Shown here: piece by piece, positions 7,436-12,677 of the stretch | Position numbering within the stretch: position 1 is the first letter of the stretch | Layout: each line of letters begins with the position of its first letter | Assembly: GCA_002352945.1 (NCBI GenBank) | Contig: DDHL01000105.1 | Location: forward strand, 26,399-39,075 | Reading direction: 5' to 3' | Source of the DNA: Campylobacteraceae bacterium UBA1877 | GTDB lineage: Bacteria > Campylobacterota > Campylobacteria > Campylobacterales > Campylobacteraceae | DNA length: 12,677 bases | Translations under genes and position numbers: made by a program | Notes under the pieces: model-generated | What the model was told of the DNA's origin: nothing | What the model saw: only the letters and a program-made list of their open reading frames with translations | The model's database searches: none

Positions 7436-7444
7436 TGTGGATAA
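7436..7444 (-). promoter_or_regulatory. DnaA-box-like sequence (TTATCCACA)
   Basis: The reverse strand reads TTATCCACA, a perfect match to the E. coli-type DnaA box TTATNCACA. A second copy with one mismatch (TCATCCACA) is at 7469-7477 on the plus strand, so the two face each other 24 bp apart. There is no dnaA gene or AT-rich unwinding region to support an origin; a regulatory or titration site, or chance, is possible. Confidence 0.35.
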
Positions 7445-7501
7445 ATTTGTAATTTCCAAAAGGTAAAATCATCCACAAGCCCTAAATATAAGTGTGTATC
7501 T

Positions 7502-7511
7502 TTACATGTAA
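7502..7511. repeat. TTACATGTAA palindrome, copy 2 (intergenic)
   Basis: Perfect 10-bp palindrome in the noncoding gap before xerH, identical to the copies inside citF, xerH and the DnaJ-domain gene. This copy is under no protein-coding constraint. Confidence 0.8.
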
Positions 7512-7539
7512 GAGTAGAGCTTGGGCTTAATTGTAAAAA

Positions 7540-7564
7540 GTTTGAAAATTATAGTTTTCAATAC
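7540..7564. other. difH: Likely difH site (XerH recombination site)
   Basis: A 20-bp near-perfect palindrome at 7542-7561 has GAAAA and TTTTC half-site cores around TATA, with one mismatched pair; outside it GTT and TAC continue the symmetry with an offset. Campylobacterota carry a single XerH recombinase that resolves chromosome dimers at an imperfect palindromic difH site, often close to xerH. The position about 130 bp before xerH and the GAAAA...TTTTC architecture fit that. I compare to the known sites from memory, so the exact boundaries (probably about 40 bp in all) are approximate. Confidence 0.65.
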
Positions 7565-7603
7565 AAAATATGATTATTTTGTGTATTTTACCTTTTTAGA
7601 ATC

Positions 7604-7615
7604 CCTAAATTTAGG
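7604..7615. repeat. Perfect 12-bp palindrome CCTAAATTTAGG
   Basis: Perfect palindrome about 40 bp upstream of the xerH -10 box, in the position of an operator or activator site. No matching regulator is known to me. The half CCTAAAT also occurs at 7481-7487. Confidence 0.4.
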
Positions 7616-7656
7616 CAATTTAGTAAAATTAGTTAATTTTTTGGTTTTCAAAACTA

Positions 7657-7665
7657 TGCTATAAT
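7657..7665 (+). promoter_or_regulatory. Extended -10 promoter for xerH
   Basis: TGCTATAAT is a perfect extended -10. The start of transcription would be near 7672, giving a leader of about 22 bases that contains AAGGAG. No convincing -35 is present. It probably drives xerH and the three following plus-strand genes. Confidence 0.6.
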
Positions 7666-7693
7666 CTAAAAAGTTAAAAATGAAGGAGTTTTG

Positions 7694-8758
7694 ATGAAAT
7701 TCCCCCTTGATTGTAAACAGAGTCCCGAGGCATCCCTACTCTTTTGGATGTGCCGTTTTGTAAAACATAAACTCAATTCACTCTCAAATAAAACACTAAA
7801 AAATCCACGAGCACTCTCTCAAGTAACCTTTGCATTAACAAAGGGTGTCTCAAGCCTTGATGAGCTTGATACTTTAGTTAAAAAAGCAAGAAATGCAGGC
7901 TTGAGTGGTATAAACACATATTTTAACCCTTTACGTAAATTTGCTGAATTGATGAGCTATTATGAGTTAAGTTCGCTTACCCAGATCGATGAAGAGTTAA
8001 TTGCTGATTTTTTAGCAAGTGCTACTGGAGGATTGAGTGATGCTACAAAGAAAAATTACCGCATTGCAATGCTCTCTTTTTTTGGTTATCTTGATCGCCA
8101 AAATGAACAAGATGGAAAGGCGCACGTTTTTGATATTAAGTTGAAAAATTGGGGTGGCGTTGGCGGAAGCCGCGGCGAAAAACTACCCGAATTTATGAGC
8201 GAAGAGGAGCTTGAGAGGTTTTTAAAAGCTATTGATGAAGCCCCATTTAAATCAAATGCCGATAGAAATCGTCTCATAATTAAGCTTATCGTCTATACTG
8301 GAATTCGAGTCTCTGAAGCTTTACATGTAAAGGTTAAAGATATAACCCCAGAGGGAGATTATTTTGTTATTAGAATTCGAGGAAAGGGAAATAAATATAG
8401 AGTTGTTATGATAAAACAGCATCTAATAAGACACCATTTAAGTGAGGTTGTTCGCTCCCATAGGTGCAATGATGGTTTACTTTTTTGTAATCGAAAAGGT
8501 GATAGTATCACACAAGCATATGTAAGCCGCCTTGTGGAGCAGATTCTTTTTCAAGCAGGAATTCGCAAAGCTAAAAATGGTGCCCATATGCTCCGACACA
8601 CCTTTGCAACCTTGCTTTATCGCAAGCGCAAAGATATTATTTTAGTTCAAGAGGCTCTAGGCCATGCAAGCTTAAACACCTCAAGAATCTATACCCATTT
8701 TGACAATGAAAGACTCAAAGAGGCCGCAAGAGTGGCCGAAGAGCTTGGTAAAAATTAA
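7694..8758 (+). CDS. xerH: XerH tyrosine site-specific recombinase
   Basis: Single-component tyrosine recombinase that resolves chromosome dimers at difH, in concert with FtsK in Campylobacterota. The 354-residue protein has an N-terminal core-binding (SAM-like) domain at about 50-140 and a C-terminal catalytic domain at about 165-350. The full catalytic set is visible: Arg205 in TGIRVSEAL, Lys231 in RGKGNKYR, His298 and Arg301 in HMLRHTFATLLY, His324 in LGHASLNT, and the nucleophile Tyr333 in SRIYTH. The size and extended N-terminus fit XerH better than XerC or XerD. ATG at 7694 is chosen over the adjacent TTG because AAGGAG ends 5 bases before it. A difH-like palindrome lies upstream. It contains one TTACATGTAA copy and probably leads a four-gene operon. 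Confidence 0.93.
   Translation: MKFPLDCKQSPEASLLFWMCRFVKHKLNSLSNKTLKNPRALSQVTFALTKGVSSLDELDTLVKKARNAGLSGINTYFNPLRKFAELMSYYELSSLTQIDEELIADFLASATGGLSDATKKNYRIAMLSFFGYLDRQNEQDGKAHVFDIKLKNWGGVGGSRGEKLPEFMSEEELERFLKAIDEAPFKSNADRNRLIIKLIVYTGIRVSEALHVKVKDITPEGDYFVIRIRGKGNKYRVVMIKQHLIRHHLSEVVRSHRCNDGLLFCNRKGDSITQAYVSRLVEQILFQAGIRKAKNGAHMLRHTFATLLYRKRKDIILVQEALGHASLNTSRIYTHFDNERLKEAARVAEELGKN
8321..8330. repeat. TTACATGTAA palindrome, copy 3 (inside xerH)
   Basis: Perfect palindrome (12 bp with flanks, TTTACATGTAAA) in the xerH coding sequence, just after the catalytic arginine motif. It is read as Leu-His-Val-Lys, a different codon frame from the citF and DnaJ-gene copies. Confidence 0.8.
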
Positions 8759-8772
8759 AAAAAGGATTTATG

Positions 8773-8934
8773 ATGCAAAATAGTTTTTTAGATGAGCTTA
8801 AAACAATTAAAACAAAGTTGGCAACAAATGAAAAAGAGAGTAAAAAGGTTGAAGCAAAAGAGGCTCGTGAGGCAAGAATGCGAAACGAGTTTGAAGAGTA
8901 TATGAAAAATAGCAATGTAAAAAAGAGATCTTAA
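8773..8934 (+). CDS. Small charged helical protein of unknown function
   Basis: A 53-codon open frame in the gap between xerH and bpt. It is very rich in Lys and Glu with no Pro and no Gly; the stretch from about residue 5 to 45 looks continuously helical (LDELKTIKTKL, then alternating KE/AR runs), possibly a coiled coil or nucleic-acid-binding helix. I recognise no family. Two ATGs are adjacent (8770 and 8773); the second is chosen because AAGGA is then about 6 bases upstream. It begins 14 bp after xerH, and its stop codon overlaps the AAGG ribosome binding site of bpt, so it is almost certainly translated within the operon. There is no signal peptide or membrane segment. Confidence 0.7.
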   Translation: MQNSFLDELKTIKTKLATNEKESKKVEAKEAREARMRNEFEEYMKNSNVKKRS

Positions 8935-8942
8935 GGTAAAAA

Positions 8943-9671
8943 GTGTTTTCAACTGCTTTTAAAACCATCGACTTTTGCACTCTTGATACCCCTTGTGCTT
9001 ATTTGCCAAATAGGCAGGCAAGAATGCAGTATAAGTATATTCAAGGTGCTTCACAAAACCTTTGTACTGCCCTAACCCACCGTGGATGGAGACGTTTTGG
9101 AGAGTACTACTCAAGGCCTCAATGCAAAAATTGTGCTGAGTGCTTGAGCTTGCGTATTGATGCAAGCAATTTTCACTTTTCTAAAAATGCTAAACGCACC
9201 ATAAAGCGAAACAGCAATACTCAAGTTTATATCCGCCCTCCTACGGTTACAAAGTCCCATTTGGATTTATATAACCGCTACCATACATACAAAGAGGCAA
9301 AAAATGGCTGGAAGCACTACGCTCTTAGCATGCAAAGTTATTATGAGCTTTACGTAGCAGGTCACGGAGCCTTTGGAAAAGAGATGCTCTACTTTGTCGA
9401 TGGTAAATTAGTTGCAGTGGATTTAGTAGATATTTTAGAAGATGGCATCTCTTCAATTTACTGCTTTTATGACCCAGATTTGCCCCATCTTTCTTTGGGA
9501 AGATACTCTCTTTATAGGCAGATTTTATATTGTAAATCACTCAATTTGCGCTGGATTTATATTGGATATTATGTGAAAAATTGTCCAAGTCTAGCCTATA
9601 AAGCCCACTATAAGCCCTACGAAATCTTACAAAACAATCCAGATTTGCAAACTAAACCCATTTGGCAATAA
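8943..9671 (+). CDS. bpt: Aspartate/glutamate leucyltransferase (N-end rule)
   Basis: Aminoacyl-tRNA-protein transferase that adds leucine (or arginine in the ATE branch) to proteins with N-terminal Asp or Glu, marking them for ClpS/ClpAP degradation. At 242 residues it matches bacterial Bpt length. The N-terminal domain has TPCAYLPNRQ (Cys18), GWRRFGEYYSRP at 48-59 and the cysteine cluster CKNCAEC at 61-67. The C-terminal GNAT-like domain has YCFYDPDL at 173-180, LGRYSLYRQI at 185-194 and YIGYYVKNCPSLAYKAHYKP at 206-225. Start is GTG at 8943, with AAGG 6 bases upstream overlapping the previous stop. The family makes Bpt more likely than ATE in bacteria, but the amino acid donated cannot be read from sequence. 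Confidence 0.92.
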   Translation: MFSTAFKTIDFCTLDTPCAYLPNRQARMQYKYIQGASQNLCTALTHRGWRRFGEYYSRPQCKNCAECLSLRIDASNFHFSKNAKRTIKRNSNTQVYIRPPTVTKSHLDLYNRYHTYKEAKNGWKHYALSMQSYYELYVAGHGAFGKEMLYFVDGKLVAVDLVDILEDGISSIYCFYDPDLPHLSLGRYSLYRQILYCKSLNLRWIYIGYYVKNCPSLAYKAHYKPYEILQNNPDLQTKPIWQ

Positions 9672-9674
9672 AAT

Positions 9675-9719
9675 TGGAATCCTTTTTGCTTTCACAGTGT
9701 TAAAGCAAGGAGGATTTTA
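9675..9719 (+). promoter_or_regulatory. Hairpin sequestering the DnaJ-gene ribosome binding site (possible RNA thermometer)
   Basis: Bases 9678-9692 pair with 9702-9716 over 15 consecutive positions (13 Watson-Crick, two U-G at 9684-9710 and 9685-9709). Two further G-U pairs and a U-A pair extend the stem outward to 9675-9719, so it reaches the A of the AUG. The Shine-Dalgarno AAGGAGG (9707-9713) lies wholly in the stem, facing CCUUUUU. The loop is 9 bases and can itself form two more pairs. This is the arrangement of a translation-blocking leader such as a fourU-type RNA thermometer. A second role as an attenuating terminator is possible because UUUU follows. Confidence 0.55.
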
Positions 9720-10543
9720 TGGAATTTGCCTTTAGTCCAGAAATGTGCGCTATTGCAGTAAGTGACCAAAGAGTCTACTATCGTTTGCAGCATATCATTG
9801 ATGAGCATTTTCCTCACCGCATAGGTAGAAAAGATAAAATTATCATCTTTCCAAAAGAGGATGAATTGCATCAAAGGCGCTATTTTTTAAAATTGGTTGC
9901 AAAACTATGCAAAAAAACAGACGCCAATGAATCTGATTTAAACCAGCTTCGCAACTCCTATACAAAAACAATTAAACTCTCTTTGATTCAAACTGGAGCT
10001 ATGGTTGCTCATATGCATATTCATGTACGTTTTGAAAATAACCATGCAATCGTTTTTGAATTGACAAATAATGATAGATTGCTTGTTAGCTACTTCAAAA
10101 ACTACTTTAAAGACCATCTTATCCAATACAGAATGCGCAGCCGCACCCTTACTCTTTTTCCAAATTCAGACCTTACATGTAAAAGAGTCCGCAAGCTAAT
10201 GAGTGCTAAAAAGCATATGGCTTGGTACATCCATTTTCATTATGATAATGACTCTTTTGAGCGTTTTGAAAAGGCCTATAAAATCCGCTTTGAACGTAAG
10301 CGACGCTTTAGTGCATTAAGTGGAATTTTAGAGGATTATTTTAAAGCTCTTGGATGCAGTATTGATGACTCTTTTGAAACAGTTCGCAGAAACTATCTAA
10401 AGCTCGTAAAAGAGTACCATCCAGACAGGCAGCATGGAAAGTCTTCAGATTTGATTGCCCATTATCGCAAACGATTTGAAAAGATCCAAATCGCTTACGA
10501 AATGGTACGAACCTACTATCAAGATCAGGTTCAAATCGCCTAA
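9719..10543 (+). CDS. DnaJ-domain (J-domain) protein
   Basis: Cytosolic J-domain co-chaperone of 274 residues. The J domain is at the C-terminus (about 203-270), with the Hsp70-activating HPD motif at 234-236 (VKEYHPDRQHG) and flanking helices ending in IQIAYEMVRTYY. The first 200 residues are rich in His, Lys and aromatic residues, show no membrane segment, zinc fingers or Gly/Phe region, and I cannot assign them to a domain; similar J proteins occur across Campylobacterota. It is therefore not canonical DnaJ and more likely recruits DnaK to a specific client. The ATG has a perfect AAGGAGG 5 bases upstream, but that site is enclosed in a hairpin. It follows bpt by 47 bp and ends tail to tail with dctM, the two stop codons overlapping. 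Confidence 0.88.
   Translation: MEFAFSPEMCAIAVSDQRVYYRLQHIIDEHFPHRIGRKDKIIIFPKEDELHQRRYFLKLVAKLCKKTDANESDLNQLRNSYTKTIKLSLIQTGAMVAHMHIHVRFENNHAIVFELTNNDRLLVSYFKNYFKDHLIQYRMRSRTLTLFPNSDLTCKRVRKLMSAKKHMAWYIHFHYDNDSFERFEKAYKIRFERKRRFSALSGILEDYFKALGCSIDDSFETVRRNYLKLVKEYHPDRQHGKSSDLIAHYRKRFEKIQIAYEMVRTYYQDQVQIA
10173..10182. repeat. TTACATGTAA palindrome, copy 4 (inside DnaJ-domain gene)
   Basis: Perfect 10-bp palindrome in the coding sequence of the J-domain gene, encoding part of Leu-Thr-Cys-Lys. Identical to the copies at 782, 7502 and 8321. Confidence 0.8.
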
Positions 10544-11814
10544 AGAAGCATTTTAGGTATAAATAGAACCAAGTCTTTCCAAAACCACATTAAGGTTGCG
10601 CTAAAAAGCATGATGAGCATAAAAGGCCATGCGCCTTTAATAACCTCTTGAATTTTAGAGCCTGATATTGCTTGGATAATAAAGAGGTTTAGCCCAACTG
10701 GCGGAGTAATGAGTGCTGTTTCAATAAGAACAACAAAAAAGAGTCCAAACCAGATTGGATCTATCATCTTATCCATGACAGCTGGAAAAAGTACTGGCAC
10801 CATAATTAAAAGCATAGACATAGATTCAAGAAAGAATCCAACAAATAAAAGCACAACTCCAACTGCTAAAATAAACAAGCCGCTATCTTGAATGTGTGTA
10901 ACAAGAAGTTGGGAAATCTCTTGAGGGATTTGATAGAGTGTGATTGCGTATGAAAAAACCTTTGCTCCGGCAATAATTGCAAATATCATAATGGTTGTCT
11001 TTGCAGAATCCTCAACAGCCTCTTTTAATAAAGTTAGATTCATCCGCTTCATCAAAAATGTAACAATAAGCGCTGCAATAAAGCCTAAAGCTGCACTCTC
11101 AGACGGTGTTGCAGCACCTGTATAGATTGAGCCAATAACTATAATTGCAATAAGTATAGTTGGAAAAGCAAGTTTACTTGCTCTAAGGCGCTCTTGCCAT
11201 GAAGCTTTTGGTAAAGATTCATAAGATGAGTTGAATTTTGCAAATAAGATGCTATATGCCATAAAAACAGTTATTAATAAAATTCCAGGTCCAATACCGG
11301 CTAAAAAAAGTCTCGTGATAGAAACTTCAGTAATTACCCCATAAATGATTAGTGGAATTGAGGGAGGAATTAAAATCCCTAAAGTTCCCCCAGCTGCTAA
11401 AAGTCCATAAACAAAATGTTTTGGATAGCCTCGCTTTGTCATCTCTGGAATTGCTACTGTCCCAATAGTTGCTGCTGTTGCAACTGATGAGCCTGAAACT
11501 GCTGAAAAAAGACCGCATGAGAAGATTGTAGCAATTCCAAGTCCTCCCGGCCAGTGGCCAATCCAGCTTTGAACTGCTGCAAAAAGATCTTTTCCCACTT
11601 TGGCTTTTAGTAAAATGTTTGACATAAGCAAAAACATTGGAACTGCTAAAAGCTCAAAACTATCCATCGCCCCAAAGAGCCGTTGTGGAATTGCATTAAG
11701 TGGCAGTGGAAAATAGGCTAGCAAAAACGCTCCCATTCCTCCTAATGCAAAAGCAACTGGCACACGAAGAGTAAGCAAAAGAACAAGGAGTCCAAGGATT
11801 AAAAAGGGGCTCAT
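10540..11814 (-). CDS. dctM: TRAP transporter large permease (DctM)
   Basis: Large membrane subunit of a tripartite ATP-independent periplasmic transporter, the sodium-coupled translocation channel. The 424-residue protein has about 12 hydrophobic helices and the usual DctM length. Hallmarks are PMFLLMSNILL near 59-69, SGSSVATAATIGTVAIPEM near 107-125, the GGTLGILIPPSIPLIIYG loop near 142-159 and the late GVVLLFVGFFLESMSMLLIM and LITPPVGLNLF regions. The ATG overlaps the dctQ stop by one base (TAATG), so the two are translationally coupled. It is the last gene of dctP-dctQ-dctM, and its stop overlaps that of the convergent DnaJ-domain gene, with no intergenic terminator. The substrate is undetermined; most relatives carry C4-dicarboxylates or other organic acids. 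Confidence 0.95.
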   Translation of the reverse strand: MSPFLILGLLVLLLTLRVPVAFALGGMGAFLLAYFPLPLNAIPQRLFGAMDSFELLAVPMFLLMSNILLKAKVGKDLFAAVQSWIGHWPGGLGIATIFSCGLFSAVSGSSVATAATIGTVAIPEMTKRGYPKHFVYGLLAAGGTLGILIPPSIPLIIYGVITEVSITRLFLAGIGPGILLITVFMAYSILFAKFNSSYESLPKASWQERLRASKLAFPTILIAIIVIGSIYTGAATPSESAALGFIAALIVTFLMKRMNLTLLKEAVEDSAKTTIMIFAIIAGAKVFSYAITLYQIPQEISQLLVTHIQDSGLFILAVGVVLLFVGFFLESMSMLLIMVPVLFPAVMDKMIDPIWFGLFFVVLIETALITPPVGLNLFIIQAISGSKIQEVIKGAWPFMLIMLFSATLMWFWKDLVLFIPKMLL

Positions 11815-12338
11815 TAAACACCCTCCTCTACCAAGGTCTCAGTGTGAGGCATTTGGATGCCAATTGTCCAAACTTTGATGATTTCAACTAAAGCTTGCAG
11901 AGCCAATAGTCCAAAACCAACCCAGATTGAAGCTTGTGTGAACCATTTTGGAAGAGCTAAATAGGTATCTGTAGTGTGTCCTTTTAGGGTAGAATCAAGC
12001 CAGAGCTCAAACCCATACCAAAGAGTAACGAAACTAAAGGCGATGATAATAAGAAGCCCTAAAGTTTCTAAAATCTTTCTTCCAATGGTATTTGGATTGC
12101 GAAAAACGACATCGATAATAATCATATCTTTATGCTTTAGTGCGTATGCAAGACCAATATACGTTGCCCACACTTGGGTGATTGAAGAGACTTCATCCAC
12201 CCAAATTGTAGGACTATTAAAAACATATCGCATAACTATTTCATAAGTTATACAAAAACCAATGCCAAAAAAGAGCCAAGCTGATAACTTTCCAACCCAC
12301 TCATTGATAAAATCTACACTATTTAATAAAAATCTCAT
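11814..12338 (-). CDS. dctQ: TRAP transporter small permease (DctQ)
   Basis: Small membrane subunit of the TRAP transporter, which forms a tight complex with DctM and helps dock the binding protein. At 174 residues with four hydrophobic helices (about 17-36, 50-65, 88-110, 132-155) it fits the family. The motif EIVMRYVFNSPTIWVDEVS near residues 29-47 is the standard DctQ signature, followed by YIGLAYALKHKDMIIIDVV. It lies 21 bp after dctP, and its stop overlaps the dctM start as TAATG. Confidence 0.94.
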   Translation of the reverse strand: MRFLLNSVDFINEWVGKLSAWLFFGIGFCITYEIVMRYVFNSPTIWVDEVSSITQVWATYIGLAYALKHKDMIIIDVVFRNPNTIGRKILETLGLLIIIAFSFVTLWYGFELWLDSTLKGHTTDTYLALPKWFTQASIWVGFGLLALQALVEIIKVWTIGIQMPHTETLVEEGV

Positions 12339-12359
12339 TACCGATGTCTTCTTTTAAAT

Positions 12360-12677
12360 TTATCTTGTCTCTAAAACTGCATTTACTACATCTTGCCCCA
12401 TAGGGCCAACTTCTTTAATGAAGCGATCAACTACTGGTTTGGAAGCCTCTTTCCATAAGGCCCTTTCTTTATCAGTTAGATAGATTACATTCATTTTACT
12501 CTCAAGGTTTTTTGCCATCTTCTCTTCGCTTGAAAAGATAAAATCACGTAAATTTCTCTCAACTGTTTTTGCAGCCTCTGTGATAATTGCTTGATGCTTA
12601 GGGCTTAGTGAGTTAAAAAAGTCATTATTCATGATGGCTACAAATTCGATGATGCTATCTTTTGAGAGGGTCATATT
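12360..12677 (-). CDS. dctP: TRAP solute-binding protein (DctP), C-terminal part
   Basis: Periplasmic solute-binding subunit, cut by the right edge: only the last 105 codons are present of a family length near 330, so the signal peptide and the substrate-binding arginine are outside the window. What is seen is the typical C-terminal pattern: a FFNSLSPKHQAIITEAAKTVERNLRDF helical stretch, a charged EEKMAKNLESK segment, then YLTDKERALWKEASKPVVDRFIKEVG. The frame stays open to the last base. It precedes dctQ by 21 bp, so it is the upstream gene of the transporter operon, whose promoter lies outside the window. Ligand specificity cannot be judged from this part. Confidence 0.9.
   Translation of the reverse strand, partial: NMTLSKDSIIEFVAIMNNDFFNSLSPKHQAIITEAAKTVERNLRDFIFSSEEKMAKNLESKMNVIYLTDKERALWKEASKPVVDRFIKEVGPMGQDVVNAVLETR

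Larger units (their letters stand above)
7458..7596. repeat. 12-bp inverted repeat pair around the difH-like site
   Basis: AAAAGGTAAAAT (7458-7469) and ATTTTACCTTTT (7585-7596) are exact reverse complements separated by 115 bp. The difH-like palindrome and a TTACATGTAA copy lie between them. The repeat is too widely spaced for a normal terminator and could be accessory protein-binding arms. Confidence 0.5.
7314..7690. other. Palindrome-rich xerH upstream region (377 bp, no gene)
   Basis: No convincing coding sequence on either strand. The gap holds two DnaA-box-like sequences (7436-7444, 7469-7477), a 12-bp inverted pair (7458-7469 / 7585-7596), a TTACATGTAA palindrome, a likely difH site (7540-7564), the perfect palindrome CCTAAATTTAGG (7604-7615), an AAATTA-GT-TAATTT palindrome (7626-7639) and the xerH promoter (7657-7665). 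The density of symmetric elements fits a recombination and protein-binding region and not simply a promoter gap. Confidence 0.7.

Noticed and set aside
7436..7477. Replication origin at the DnaA-box pair
   Set aside because: Only two boxes, no dnaA or dnaN nearby, and the location beside a difH-like site argues for a terminus and not an origin.
7644..7654. GTTTTCAAAAC near the xerH -10 as a second dif half-site
   Set aside because: It shares the TTTTC core with the difH-like palindrome, but it is a short symmetric AT-rich stretch inside the promoter and lacks the two-arm layout.
9675..9719. The leader hairpin read purely as a bpt terminator
   Set aside because: Only four U follow, and the downstream gene's Shine-Dalgarno and A of its ATG are part of the stem; a translation-control role explains more, though partial termination cannot be excluded.
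11974..12246. Plus-strand open frame of 90 codons antisense to dctQ
   Set aside because: It is fully contained in dctQ, which shows the complete family signature; no start signals and no recognisable product.
1..12677. Insertion sequences, CRISPR arrays, tRNA or rRNA genes
   Set aside because: No transposase, regularly spaced repeats or cloverleaf-like RNA sequences were seen. The only recombinase is the housekeeping XerH.

Overview
The window looks like chromosomal DNA of a free-living or metabolically versatile member of the Campylobacterota (former Epsilonproteobacteria), possibly Sulfurospirillum-like. The evidence is an AT-rich but not extreme composition, a single XerH-type tyrosine recombinase next to a difH-like palindrome, an aspartate/glutamate leucyltransferase beside a DnaJ-domain protein, a short SixA phosphatase, a TRAP transporter, and promoters that mostly consist of an extended -10 (TGnTATAAT) without a good -35. 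The genus is an inference; the phylum is fairly secure.

Layout. (1) 1-3073, minus strand: a citrate lyase operon in the order citC-citD-citE-citF, tightly packed with two ATGA overlaps; citF runs off the left edge. It is read from an extended -10 promoter near 3102-3110 with an inverted repeat over the expected start site. CitC activates the prosthetic group carried by CitD; CitF transfers citrate onto the carrier and CitE splits citryl-ACP, so together they cleave citrate to acetate and oxaloacetate. citX, citG and a dedicated citrate transporter are not in view. (2) 3239-6742, minus strand: a three-gene unit made of a YbdK/GCS2-type carboxylate-amine ligase, a cytoplasmic gamma-glutamyltransferase-like Ntn hydrolase and an EamA/DMT exporter. 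It has a convincing promoter at 6769-6797 and ends at a hairpin at 3209-3230. The combination suggests making, processing and exporting a gamma-glutamyl or similar amide, but the substrate is unknown. (3) 6828-7313, plus strand: sixA, divergent from the ligase and possibly leaderless. (4) 7314-7690: a 377-bp gap dense in palindromes, with a likely difH site, two DnaA-box-like sequences and the xerH promoter. (5) 7694-10543, plus strand: xerH, a 53-residue unknown protein, bpt and a DnaJ-domain gene, closely spaced and probably one operon. The Shine-Dalgarno of the DnaJ gene is buried in a long hairpin. (6) 10540-12677, minus strand: a TRAP transporter operon dctP-dctQ-dctM, with dctP cut by the right edge and dctM meeting the DnaJ gene tail to tail with overlapping stop codons.

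The most unusual signals are: a stem of about 15-18 bp that pairs the entire ribosome binding site of the DnaJ-domain gene with a C/U-rich strand, resembling a fourU RNA thermometer; the 10-bp palindrome TTACATGTAA, present four times in coding and noncoding DNA; the palindrome-rich xerH/difH gap; and the ligase/GGT-like/exporter operon, whose GGT-like enzyme lacks both a signal peptide and the usual substrate-binding arginine.
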